A stretch of 7,658 bases of DNA, taken from assembly GCA_937884235.1 (NCBI GenBank), contig CALGBT010000214.1:1-7658 (forward strand), written 5' to 3'. The stretch is from an uncultured Pseudomonadota bacterium (GTDB lineage Bacteria; Myxococcota_A; UBA9042; CAIXZC01). Within the stretch, counting starts at the first letter, position 1, and each line of letters starts with the position of its first letter. The notes beneath the pieces are model-generated. The model was given only the letters and a program-made list of their open reading frames with translations. It ran no database searches and was not told the origin of the DNA. The position numbers were made by a program, and so were the translations under genes. Below are positions 1 through 5,814 of this stretch, piece by piece.

Positions 1-2
1 TC

Positions 3-80
3 AACCAGGGCAACGTGGGCAACTACGGAAACGGCAACGAGAACCTCCACTACCCCATGCACGTTCGTTGTGTGCGGTAG
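3..80 (+). CDS. 3' end of a CDS, possible FISUMP/DUF1566-like C-terminus (partial)
   Basis: Frame 3 is open from the window edge to a TAG at 78-80 and gives 25 residues rich in Asn and Gly, ending HVRCVR. Surface or secreted proteins of the Fibrobacter-major-paralogous (FISUMP) and Lcl/DUF1566 types commonly end in a 'VRCVR' tail, and the Asn/Gly-rich run fits an extracellular protein. The other two frames give Arg-rich, low-complexity peptides. The 5' part lies outside the window, so the family is only a suggestion from the last few residues. A chance open frame of this length is possible. Confidence 0.4.
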   Translation, partial: NQGNVGNYGNGNENLHYPMHVRCVR

Positions 81-222
81 GTGCGTTCGGAGACAGTTGG
101 TATTGTTAGTTTACTTGATATTGCGCGCCAGGGCGGCGCAGGAACCAGAATCGAAGGTATGGAGAAGTCCTCGCGTGCAGCCGATGTTGTGACTGAAGCG
201 CGATTGTAGCAAGGAGGGAGCA

Positions 223-840
223 ATGGCAAACAAATCATCCATTGAAGCGAAGACCAAAGAGTTGGAGAAGGGACTCCAGAACATTGGCACGTCCGTCAGC
301 TTGGGACCTGGGAGAATTTCAATTGAGCTTGCCTCCCAGATTGTCAAGGATGCAATCTCACTAACCCCGCCCACACTGGAGAACTTCATGATGGAGGCCA
401 TTGTCATGTCTCCGGGGGGCGGTCGTGCGAAATCTATCAAACCCGGCAATATCCGGTTTGACCTCCTCGGTCTTTTTGACGCATTGGCCACTGGGAGCCA
501 GGCGCTCAGGACGATGGACCAAGCCGACCGGTACACTGTAATTCTGATAGCTATCCGTCTTGTCGCTACTCTCAAGTCCTTGGCCACCATCAGCTTGTCG
601 GAGAACGAGGCGACCGTTTACTGGACTCTCTTCACTGAGCAAGATGATGGAGTTGTTGCCACCGAGGGGCTTCTTGTAAAGGTGAACAAGGACCGCGGGG
701 ACCACGGATATTCTCCCTTATCAGAATTGGAGATGTGCTGCTGTCTCGAGCGGCTTACCAGGATTGGAGCTGTCAGAGAATCGGGCAAGGAGGGTACCGC
801 TTGGACAGTACTTGAGTCATTGAGAATTATCTGGAAATGA
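223..840 (+). CDS. Hypothetical protein, 205 aa, possible C-terminal winged helix
   Basis: I do not recognise this family. The ATG at 223 is set by AAGGAGG at 211-217, five bases upstream, and the frame ends at TGA 838-840. The protein has no signal peptide and looks cytoplasmic. Residues 1-60 are mixed, starting with a Lys-rich helix. Residues 100-123 are a hydrophobic helix. Residues 125-200 resemble a winged helix-turn-helix: a helix starting LSENEATVYWTLF (125-137), a second around 146-156, a third around 165-181 with the unusual run CCC (172-174), then a Gly-rich hairpin (RESGKEGTAW) that could be the wing. That suggests nucleic-acid binding but is read only from the sequence pattern. 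The gene stands alone, with 142 bases upstream and a long non-coding stretch downstream. Confidence 0.8.
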   Translation: MANKSSIEAKTKELEKGLQNIGTSVSLGPGRISIELASQIVKDAISLTPPTLENFMMEAIVMSPGGGRAKSIKPGNIRFDLLGLFDALATGSQALRTMDQADRYTVILIAIRLVATLKSLATISLSENEATVYWTLFTEQDDGVVATEGLLVKVNKDRGDHGYSPLSELEMCCCLERLTRIGAVRESGKEGTAWTVLESLRIIWK

Positions 841-952
841 CATTTCGTCGTCGAGGACTAGTGCCCTGGCTTGGGGCAATGCCCGGTGGGCGGAACTCGT
901 TACAGTGAACGATCTGCTGGGGCGTGTGTCTTCCTTTTCTGCTGGTGCCTCC

Positions 953-977
953 TGGTCCCCCACAGGTCCCAAGGATG
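953..977 (+). repeat. 25-bp direct repeat, copy 1
   Basis: This 25-mer, starting TGGTCCCCCACAGG and ending CCCAAGGATG, is identical to 5773-5797 in the same orientation. CAAGGTTG follows both copies, 21 bases after this one (999-1006) and 2 bases after the other (5800-5807), so the homology may extend further with an indel. The copy lies 112 bases downstream of the stop at 838-840, in non-coding DNA. Its role is unknown. Confidence 0.8.
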
Positions 978-1007
978 CGTCAACTTGGGGTAGTTGAACA
1001 AGGTTGA

Positions 1008-1037
1008 CAAGTATCGGGGTATAATGTAATCAAGTAT
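1008..1037 (+). repeat. Short direct repeats CAAGTAT beside the tRNA fragment
   Basis: CAAGTAT occurs at 1008-1014 and 1031-1037, 23 bases apart. Just upstream GTTGAACAAG (993-1002) is followed by the near-copy GTTGACAAG (1003-1011). The patch 991-1060 is clearly AT-richer than the rest of the window. Spaced short repeats next to a tRNA fragment are what arm-type binding sites of a tyrosine recombinase would look like, but this is inference, and chance repeats in AT-rich DNA are a real alternative. Confidence 0.3.
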
Positions 1038-1065
1038 ATGTAAGTAGGTGAGGATAATGAAGCGC

Positions 1066-1108
1066 GCTCATAACCCGAAGGTCGTCGGTTCAAGTCCGGC
1101 CCCCGCGA
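1066..1108 (+). tRNA. 3' half of a tRNA-Met(CAU) gene, likely attachment-site remnant
   Basis: The sequence matches tRNA positions 31 to 73. It has an anticodon loop CTCATAA with CAT at 1069-1071, a CCCGA 3' anticodon strand (CCC at 39-41 is typical of initiator tRNA), a variable loop, a T-arm GTCGG-TTCAAGT-CCGGC, the acceptor strand CCCCGCG and discriminator A1108. CCA is not encoded. The 5' half is absent: no CGCGGGG acceptor strand or D-arm lies upstream, and the upstream bases do not complete the anticodon stem. It therefore cannot be a working tRNA. Elements that integrate into tRNA genes carry a copy of the 3' half and leave the displaced original half at their far end, so the break at the anticodon stem suggests attL or attR. 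The original terminator still follows. Confidence 0.8.
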
Positions 1109-1114
1109 CTCATG

Positions 1115-1144
1115 AAAGCCCAGCCGGTTGGCTGGGCTTTTGTC
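1115..1144 (+). terminator. Rho-independent terminator of the former tRNA gene
   Basis: A perfect 11-bp stem (AAAGCCCAGCC at 1115-1125 pairing with 1130-1140) closes a GGTT loop and is followed by T-rich TTTTGTCG. It starts seven bases after the tRNA discriminator base, so it is most likely the native terminator of the tRNA transcript. It would also block readthrough from the left into the downstream pair. Confidence 0.9.
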
Positions 1145-1375
1145 GTTAATCTCCCGGCCCGACCTTCACTATGGGTCGCTTGGTCCCCTGCTGGTCCTGC
1201 GAGTATCTGCGGGGTTTGGCCATTGATAGCAAGTCCGGTCCCCATGAACAGTCATGACGAGGGATTAGTCCTTTCTGGCTAACTCCATATTCTATTTGCG
1301 GGCAAATGGCGGGCAGCAAGCAGTAGCGGGGAACTACGCAATCATCGCCGCCACCAGGCGACCAAATGTGCTTGC

Positions 1376-1391
1376 TTGACTGCAGAGTCAA
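1376..1391. promoter_or_regulatory. Inverted repeat TTGACT-GCAG-AGTCAA, possible operator
   Basis: Two perfect 6-bp arms flank GCAG, about 150 bases upstream of the ATG at 1543. The left arm resembles a -35 box, but no good -10 sits 17 bases away (TTTAGT at 1401-1406 is 19 bases on). It could be a dimeric repressor site; the assignment is by pattern only. Confidence 0.25.
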
Positions 1392-1432
1392 TCTGGGGCA
1401 TTTAGTCGAGCATGGGACTGGTTGTGGAAGCA

Positions 1433-1454
1433 GGGCGGCGCGCGTTCGCCGCCC
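1433..1454. other. GC-rich hairpin upstream of the 1543 gene
   Basis: GGGCGGCG (1433-1440) and CGCCGCCC (1447-1454) form a perfect 8-bp all-GC stem around the loop CGCGTT. There is no T-run, so it is not a standard intrinsic terminator. It lies 88 bases before the start codon and could be a leader structure or a protein site. Confidence 0.4.
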
Positions 1455-1542
1455 ACGTCAATGCATCGGCTGGGTGGGGGTCGGTGGCCGAGGTATTGCA
1501 ACGAGTGCGGAACTCCCCAGTACCAATCGTCAGGAGGTGAAG

Positions 1543-2232
1543 ATGTCTGGCAAGGGGATTGATTTGGACAAACTGCGAGCCGCGATTCGGCGGTTGGGCG
1601 ACGAGTATGTGTACTACATGCTTGACTCGGCCATCGAGCTGCTCCCGCAGTCCGACTTGGAGAGAATGGTCAGGCCGTATCTGGACCCGGAGAAGCTTCG
1701 GCCCGACCGGGAACAGGAGCGCGATCTTCTGGGTACTGTGAGGAAGTTTGAGAAGGCCAGCCGAGCCGGTGAGTACTGGGACGACTTCGACGTGAATTCA
1801 AAAAACTACAGGGAGGCGTCGATGGGGACGCGGGCGTGGATTGCGGAGTGCAACCGCCTGCTGGTCCATTGCGTTGAGCAGGCGGGGACCGGCGATGTTG
1901 CCGAGATGTGCGAGGCCTTTGAGAGTATCTTCGGCCTGTTGCACCGTATCGACGAGTGCCTGGATGACATCATCTTCTTTGCCGACGAAGGTGGCTCCTG
2001 GCAGGTGGGAGTCGACTGGAACATGGTTCTGCCGGCCTGGTTCAAGTGTCTGGCAGCGACGGCCGAACCGGACGAATACGCGACCGCAGCCATCAGGCCA
2101 ATAGATGCATTCGAGAACTGGAACCGGGAAGAGCATCTGGCTATCGCACTGGAGACCGCTAATCCCGCGCAACGGCAGGCGGTTGAGACGCTACTGGACA
2201 CAATGGAGAAGGAACGACAGCTAGCAGAATGA
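1543..2232 (+). CDS. Conserved hypothetical protein, 229 aa, partner of the pRiA4b-domain gene
   Basis: The start is fixed by AGGAGGTGA at 1532-1540, a full anti-Shine-Dalgarno match, directly before ATG 1543; TGA ends it at 2230-2232. The product is acidic, soluble and largely helical, with no signal peptide or membrane segment. Well-ordered blocks stand out: DEYVYYMLDSAIELLP (20-35), YLDPEKLRP (46-54), FDVNSKNY (82-89), GTRAWIAECNRLL (95-107) and DDIIFFADEGGSWQVGVDW (141-159). These dense aromatic and acidic blocks look like a conserved family; from memory similar uncharacterised proteins exist, but I know no function and could not search. No catalytic motif is evident. It precedes the 2328 gene by 95 bases on the same strand, so co-transcription is likely. 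The open frame back to 1366 is probably non-coding leader. Confidence 0.85.
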   Translation: MSGKGIDLDKLRAAIRRLGDEYVYYMLDSAIELLPQSDLERMVRPYLDPEKLRPDREQERDLLGTVRKFEKASRAGEYWDDFDVNSKNYREASMGTRAWIAECNRLLVHCVEQAGTGDVAEMCEAFESIFGLLHRIDECLDDIIFFADEGGSWQVGVDWNMVLPAWFKCLAATAEPDEYATAAIRPIDAFENWNREEHLAIALETANPAQRQAVETLLDTMEKERQLAE

Positions 2233-2238
2233 GGGTTG

Positions 2239-2320
2239 TGTCTGGGGATGAGGAGAGGACGTCGGGGGTGAGACCAGACAGCAGGGGGGAGTACTGGGGG
2301 AAGAAGGAAACTTAAGGAGG
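2239..2320 (+). promoter_or_regulatory. Purine- and G-run-rich spacer with long-loop G4 potential
   Basis: The spacer is strongly purine-biased on the plus strand. It carries four G-runs (2244-2247, 2264-2268, 2284-2289, 2296-2300), enough for a long-loop G-quadruplex. TGTCTGG (2239-2245) and CCAGACA (2274-2280) are perfect 7-bp inverted arms 28 bases apart. TAAGGAGG (2313-2320) is the ribosome binding site of the next gene. Folding of the transcript could modulate expression of the second gene; this is inference. Confidence 0.3.
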
Positions 2321-2327
2321 AAAGGAC

Positions 2328-3443
2328 ATGGCACTCGGATCGTATGATGACCCTTTGCTTGATTGGCTGCGTACCGAGGCGTTCCGTCGCTCAGGGCTGT
2401 TTGGACGACAGAAAGCCGGTGCGGGCGACAGTTTGCTGCGCCGCCTCGTGAAGACCGTGAAAACTGAAATGGCCAAGGACAAGCCTGACCAGTGGAAGGT
2501 TGAGCGCGTGGCTGCGCAGTTGGAGGGGCCTCCGTTGGAGGTTGGTGAAGACTCTGTTGCGGCGGGCATGCAACTCTACCTGGAGATTCTGGAACGGGGA
2601 CGGTTCGGCGGCGATCGTATCCAATCCAGCCTGCTGTACGCCCTCGGCAGGGCGGCGCAGGAGCAGACCGTTGCCTTCTGGCAGAAGATGTTCTCGGTGA
2701 CCATACCCCGAGATCGCTTCAGTCGGAAACGGAAGCGCTTCGCTGCAGCGGCATTGGCATGGCTGGTTGTGACGAGAGACTCTACGGCCGCCACGGACTC
2801 GCTAATTGAGGCATGCGGGAGTGACAACGAGCACGCCCGCAGCGAAGCAATACGCCATCTGCACATCCTTTGTGCCGACGAGGCACGTGAGGTGCCCCCG
2901 GCAGTGTGGGAAACCCTGGAGGCAGTTGCGGCAGGGGACAGCGCTTTTGAGCCACGGTATCTTGCACGCTTAGCATTGCTGGAGTCGGAGCGACAGATAC
3001 CTGGAGAGGGCGAGAAGAAGGTCTTCGGATTTGAGGTCAAGTTGAAGGGCTTCGCTGGATTCAAGGCGGTCCTGGAGTTGAGGGGCGATTCGTCTTTCGA
3101 CATTTTGGCAAGCACCATTCTGAGGGCATTCGGGTGGGACATGGACCACATGTTTGAGTTTCATCTGACGGGCAAGCGAAGCGACAAGGATTTCGTCCTC
3201 GGAGGCGGTGGCCTCTTTGGCTGGAACGGTGAGGAGGATGACCGCACGCCTCTGCCGGAGCCAACGCTTGCCGAATCTGGCATTGCGCCCAGGCACAGTT
3301 TCGTGTTCCTCTTCGACTTTGGAGATTACCACTACTTCAACGTCAAGACCCTCCACGTCGCCGAACCGGAGCGGGGAGTCAGGTACCCGAGGATCGTCAG
3401 CACGAAGGGCACTCCTCCGGAGCAGTACCCGGAATGGGATTGA
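2328..3443 (+). CDS. pRiA4b ORF-3-like (PF07929) domain protein with helical N-terminal half, 371 aa
   Basis: The ATG follows TAAGGAGG by seven bases. Residues about 232-371 match the pRiA4b ORF-3-like domain (also called the IS1096 passenger TnpR family): a beta strand VFGFEVKLKG (232-241), a helix ending in FGWDMDHMFEF (268-278), the core strand FLFDFGDYHYFNVKTLHV (327-344), and the end YPRIVSTKGTPPEQYPEW (353-370). Members usually have 'GWd.sHlheF', 'yDFGD.W' and 'PPED/PPEQ' at these points; here Tyr replaces the usual Trp after GD. The domain is often found in mobile and accessory DNA and its biochemical role is unknown. Residues 1-230 are mostly alpha-helical, and 95-220 look like HEAT-type repeats, so the front half is probably a protein-binding scaffold. 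There is no transposase nearby, so the transposon-derived family name should not be read as function. Confidence 0.85.
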   Translation: MALGSYDDPLLDWLRTEAFRRSGLFGRQKAGAGDSLLRRLVKTVKTEMAKDKPDQWKVERVAAQLEGPPLEVGEDSVAAGMQLYLEILERGRFGGDRIQSSLLYALGRAAQEQTVAFWQKMFSVTIPRDRFSRKRKRFAAAALAWLVVTRDSTAATDSLIEACGSDNEHARSEAIRHLHILCADEAREVPPAVWETLEAVAAGDSAFEPRYLARLALLESERQIPGEGEKKVFGFEVKLKGFAGFKAVLELRGDSSFDILASTILRAFGWDMDHMFEFHLTGKRSDKDFVLGGGGLFGWNGEEDDRTPLPEPTLAESGIAPRHSFVFLFDFGDYHYFNVKTLHVAEPERGVRYPRIVSTKGTPPEQYPEWD

Positions 3444-3560
3444 AAACGGTATCTCGTGGCGTGTCGGGTGCCGACCCCGTGGGCCTCGCCCGCAGCCGCA
3501 CGCCCTTGAAAGTGGACGGGGATTCTGTTCTGGTCATTCTGGTGGGACAGCGACAACGGG
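3444..3560. other. Non-coding or decayed spacer
   Basis: No ribosome binding site with a credible frame is visible here. A plus-strand frame runs through from 3434 to 3736, but its composition (Arg, Pro, Gly, Gln) is typical of a shadow frame. Together with the fragments to the right this is a gene graveyard between the pRiA4b-domain gene and abiE. Confidence 0.4.
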
Positions 3561-3798
3561 TCACTGATCATCCTGACAATGGGCAAGAATGCGCTTCCAT
3601 CCGTTTCGGGCAGCTATCGCGTCTTCGAGGGCCTCAAGGTGCTCTCCCTTCTGATCTCCCACCGCGGAAGGAACGTGCCCGTCCCGGTATTCGGCCAGCA
3701 GTTCTTTGCGGTGAGCCGGGTTCCCAGGCCAGGTAATTCAGGTCACTGTCCCCGGTCTCCAGGTACCGCTCAATCTCCCGTCCTATGGCATCTTCCAT
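3561..3798 (-). pseudogene. Frameshifted small gene on the minus strand
   Basis: Read leftward from ATG 3798-3796, preceded by GAGGGTGGGG, the first 29 residues look like a genuine N-terminus: MEDAIGREIERYL, then ETGDSDLNYLAW around residues 14-25. After about residue 29 this frame turns into a Gly/Arg/Pro-rich tail and soon stops. Shifting frame at about 3713 continues a protein-like stretch (AHRKELLAEYRDGH, then EHLEALEDAIAARNGW) to the TGA at 3563-3561. One indel would restore roughly 80 codons. The family is not identified. The opposite strand is also open here in an anti-registered frame, so the strand choice rests on composition only. Confidence 0.4.
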
Positions 3799-3821
3799 GA
3801 CCCCACCCTCGCGCTTGCTGA

Positions 3822-3977
3822 GTTTCGCTCTTGCCCTTCAGCGCCCGGCTGAAGAAGTCTGTATCACAGTTCGAAAAGGGGGGCAATTGGGGATATCGGG
3901 ATGGTTACACGATCATCGGCAGGCTGTTCGATGCAGAAGACGTAGTGCAACGTGTGATATGCTCCGTTTACGAGTAG
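3822..3977 (+). pseudogene. C-terminal protein fragment, 51 aa, no start codon
   Basis: Between the stops at 3819-3821 and 3975-3977 the plus frame reads as normal protein, including GGNWGYRDGYTIIGRLFD (residues 20-37) and a C-terminal amphipathic helix ending ICSVYE. It has no ATG and no ribosome binding site, and the same frame upstream is interrupted by stops, so it is probably the 3' remnant of a lost gene. I cannot assign a family. It ends just before the abiE promoter region. A chance open frame is the alternative. Confidence 0.35.
3837..3857. other. Small hairpin CTTCAGC / GCTGAAG
   Basis: A 7-bp perfect stem with loop GCCCG, overlapping the fragment above and lacking a T-tract on either strand. 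It is probably incidental or a weak relic terminator. Confidence 0.25.
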
Positions 3978-3985
3978 GCAAACAT

Positions 3986-4014
3986 TTGACACTGTCCAAT
4001 CATTGCCATATTGT
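3986..4014 (+). promoter_or_regulatory. Candidate sigma-70 promoter of the abiE operon
   Basis: TTGACA (3986-3991) is followed at exactly 17 bases by TATTGT (4009-4014, four of six consensus positions) in a locally AT-rich stretch. Transcription would begin near 4021, inside GGAGG (4019-4023). That leaves almost no leader for a start at 4034 and about 43 bases for a start at 4064. In characterised AbiE systems the AbiEi antitoxin represses its own promoter by binding inverted repeats; no clear repeat pair was found here. Confidence 0.5.
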
Positions 4015-4033
4015 TGATGGAGGCAACGGTCGC

Positions 4034-4903
4034 ATGAATTGGCCAGGCAATTGCGGGTGGGCAATGATCTCCGGAAAGAGGATAAAGAAGTCGCACGTTG
4101 GTGTGGAACTGGTTCGGCTGTTGGCTGGCGAGGGGGACCGCATCTTCACGACCGATCGAGCGAGGGAACTCAGTTCGCAGGTTGGACTTGAGGATTCCTA
4201 CCTCGTCGAGGCATTGCATCACTTGCGCAGGAACGGATGGATCGTTCCCATTCGAAGGGGACTCTACGCAATCTCGTCATCCGTGCCTGGTGTGAGTCCC
4301 GCGCATGAGTTCGAAATTGCCATGGCCCTGGTCAGTCCGGCAGCCATAAGTCACTGGTCCGCGCTGCACCATCATGGCCTGACCGACCAGATACCGCGGC
4401 GGGTCTTTGTCTCGACCACTGCCAGTTCGGTACCCCGAGTGCGGGGAGCAAGGACTGGTGGCCCGAGCGGTGTTGGTTATCCAGTAGGGCCTACCGTGTA
4501 CCGGTTTGTGCAGCTCAAGCCCGAGCGCTTCTTCGGGATGCAGAAAGTGTGGCAGGGTGAGGCTCGCGTGGTCGTCACCGATCCGGAGCGCACCCTGCTT
4601 GACGGTCTTTCCAAGCCCCAACTCTGCGGTGACTTTGCTGAGGTCCTGGGAGCATTTCGCGCACGCGGTGCGGACCTGGATGTCGAGCGAATTGTGAACT
4701 ACGTCCTGAAGCTGGATGCGGTCATCGCAAAGCGCCTGGGGTGGGTGCTTGAAGACCTTCGTTTTCAGGGGGCTCATCTGGACCTGCTGGAACAGGTTCC
4801 AGTGAAGGGATATGGCAGGCTTGACCCGACGGGCGCACGCCAGGGGCCATGTAATCGTCGCTGGCTGGTCCGGGAGAATCTTCCCGGGAAGGTGACCTCA
4901 TGA
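4034..4903 (+). CDS. abiEi: AbiEi family antitoxin / transcriptional regulator
   Basis: This is the antitoxin of a type IV AbiE toxin-antitoxin pair. In that family the protein counters the toxin's effect without binding it and represses the operon. From the ATG at 4034 it has 289 aa, the usual size. Residues 20-80 form the N-terminal winged helix (LVRLLAGEGDRIFTT ... LVEALHHLRRNGWIVPIRRGLYAI), with the typical closing 'RGLY'. Residues 89-130 (AHEFEIAMALVSPAAISHWSALHHHGL, then PRRVFVSTT) and 181-202 (VTDPERTLLDGLSKPQLCGDF) are characteristic of the AbiEi C-terminal region. GGAGG lies ten bases before 4034; an ATG at 4064 (279 aa, preceded by GGGTGGG) is a good alternative given the promoter position. 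The frame is open further upstream to 3785, but that part runs through debris. The stop overlaps the toxin start as ATGA, implying translational coupling. Confidence 0.9.
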   Translation: MNWPGNCGWAMISGKRIKKSHVGVELVRLLAGEGDRIFTTDRARELSSQVGLEDSYLVEALHHLRRNGWIVPIRRGLYAISSSVPGVSPAHEFEIAMALVSPAAISHWSALHHHGLTDQIPRRVFVSTTASSVPRVRGARTGGPSGVGYPVGPTVYRFVQLKPERFFGMQKVWQGEARVVVTDPERTLLDGLSKPQLCGDFAEVLGAFRARGADLDVERIVNYVLKLDAVIAKRLGWVLEDLRFQGAHLDLLEQVPVKGYGRLDPTGARQGPCNRRWLVRENLPGKVTS

Positions 4904-5766
4904 AGCCGCTGCACACTCGCTTGCAGGAAGCACGAAAGCGGTTGGGAGTTCCCTGGGATGTTCTTGAGCGCGACTACCTGCTTTCCTGGGTGCTTGCCGG
5001 TATCGGGCAGGTCGCCCCCTTGAGGGAGACCCTGGTTTTCTAGGGCGGTACCGCGCTGAAGAAATGCTACTTTGGAGACTATCGCTTCTCCGAGGATCTG
5101 GATTTTTCGACGAGAGGGGCGGTTCCGGTGGGGCTGGCCCTGGATCATGCTATGAACGCTGCCTGCAATGCCGCCTCTGAGCTTCTTGACCAGTATGCTC
5201 CCGTCGAAATCCGCTGCGAGCGGTACGTGGAGAGAGAGCCCCACCCTGGGGGACAGGCGGCTTACACGATGCGCGCCCGCTTCCCGTGGCACCGGGAACC
5301 CCACACCCGAGTGATGGTGGAGGTCACCATGGACGAGGAGGTGCTGAGGGAGCCGGTGGAGTGCAGGGTCATGCACGAGTATGGCGAGGATTTCGACGCG
5401 CAAGTCCACGTCTACTCACTGGAGGAGATTGTCGCGGAAAAGCTACGGGCTGTACTGCAGCACGCCAGGAAGCTCAGCGAGCGCGGGTGGAGCCGATCGC
5501 GTGCCCGGGACTTCTATGACGTCTGGCGCATTCTCGGAACCCATGAGGGCGAGATGGACCTGGATGGCTTCGCAGAGCTCCTGAGCAAGAAGTGCAGCTT
5601 GCGCGGCGTCGCATTCACCTCCCCGGATGATTTCTTCCAGGCCACGATGCTTGCACACGTGGAGAGGACTTGGGAGCAGTGGCTCGGCCCGTTGGTCCCC
5701 AGACTGCCCTCGTTTGAAACTGTGATCAGGGAGCTCCGGCCGCGGATTGCCACGCTCTGCCAGTAG
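4900..5766 (+). pseudogene. abiEii: AbiEii/AbiGii family nucleotidyltransferase toxin with in-frame TAG
   Basis: The ATG overlaps the abiEi stop (ATGA, 4900-4903). The frame runs 288 codons to TAG 5764-5766, the usual family length, with one interruption: TAG at 5041-5043, codon 48. The flanking residues are LVF-stop-GGTALKKCYFGDYRFSEDLDF, the pol-beta-type nucleotidyltransferase core (Gly-Gly at 49-50, catalytic DLD at 66-68); the family normally has Lys at the stop (FKGGTAL). AAG to TAG is one base change. Everything downstream is well kept, including SLEEIVAEKLRA (173-184) and RARDFYDVW (201-209), so inactivation looks recent. Family members act as abortive-infection toxins that modify nucleotides or tRNA ends. 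Internal restart at GTG 5128 (codon 77) would lack the catalytic core. A sequencing error or amber suppression could also explain the stop; TAG is used as the ordinary stop of this same gene. Confidence 0.9.
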
Positions 5767-5772
5767 ACCCCT

Positions 5773-5797
5773 TGGTCCCCCACAGGTCCCAAGGATG
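5773..5797 (+). repeat. 25-bp direct repeat, copy 2
   Basis: Identical to 953-977. It starts six bases after the abiEii stop, in the 48-base gap between this gene and the convergent small minus-strand gene. With its flanks it can fold as CCCTTGG pairing with CCAAGG-AT-GGG around a 13-base loop; copy 1 folds less well. There is no T-run, so terminator function is doubtful. Confidence 0.8.
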
Positions 5798-5814
5798 GGC
5801 AAGGTTGGCGCGAA

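Larger units (their letters stand above)
1109..1542. other. Non-coding stretch between tRNA fragment and next gene
   Basis: Apart from the terminator, this stretch has no convincing gene. It contains a possible degenerate third relative of the 25-bp repeat (TTGGTCCCC at 1180-1188, then GGTCC at 1193-1197), the inverted repeat at 1376-1391 and the GC hairpin at 1433-1454. The frame of the 1543 gene stays open back to an ATG at 1366, but nothing supports a start there. Confidence 0.5.

Noticed and set aside
128..142. AGGGCGGCGCAGGA, also found near 2646
   Set aside because: One copy is inside a coding frame and the word is a simple GC-rich string; likely chance.
1004..1025. TTGACA and TATAAT, both perfect consensus boxes
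   Set aside because: Only ten bases separate them, far from the 16-18 needed for sigma-70. TGTAAT at 1025-1030 gives a 15-base spacer, still marginal, so no promoter is called.
1015..1066. Group I intron interrupting a whole tRNA-fMet
   Set aside because: No 5' tRNA half or intron core elements can be found upstream within the non-coding stretch.
1230..1243. CAAGTCCGGTCCCC, close to the T-arm of the tRNA fragment
   Set aside because: No pairing 5' strand or anticodon arm is nearby; 13 matching bases out of 14 in GC-rich DNA is not enough for a second tRNA remnant.
1146..1391. 81-codon minus-strand frame next to the tRNA fragment, considered as an integrase remnant
   Set aside because: The residues match no recombinase motif and there is no ribosome binding site; most likely a chance frame.
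1366..1542. Upstream extension of the 229-aa gene to ATG 1366
   Set aside because: Cys/Arg/Gly-rich low-quality sequence running through a GC hairpin, with no ribosome binding site, while AGGAGGTGA marks ATG 1543.
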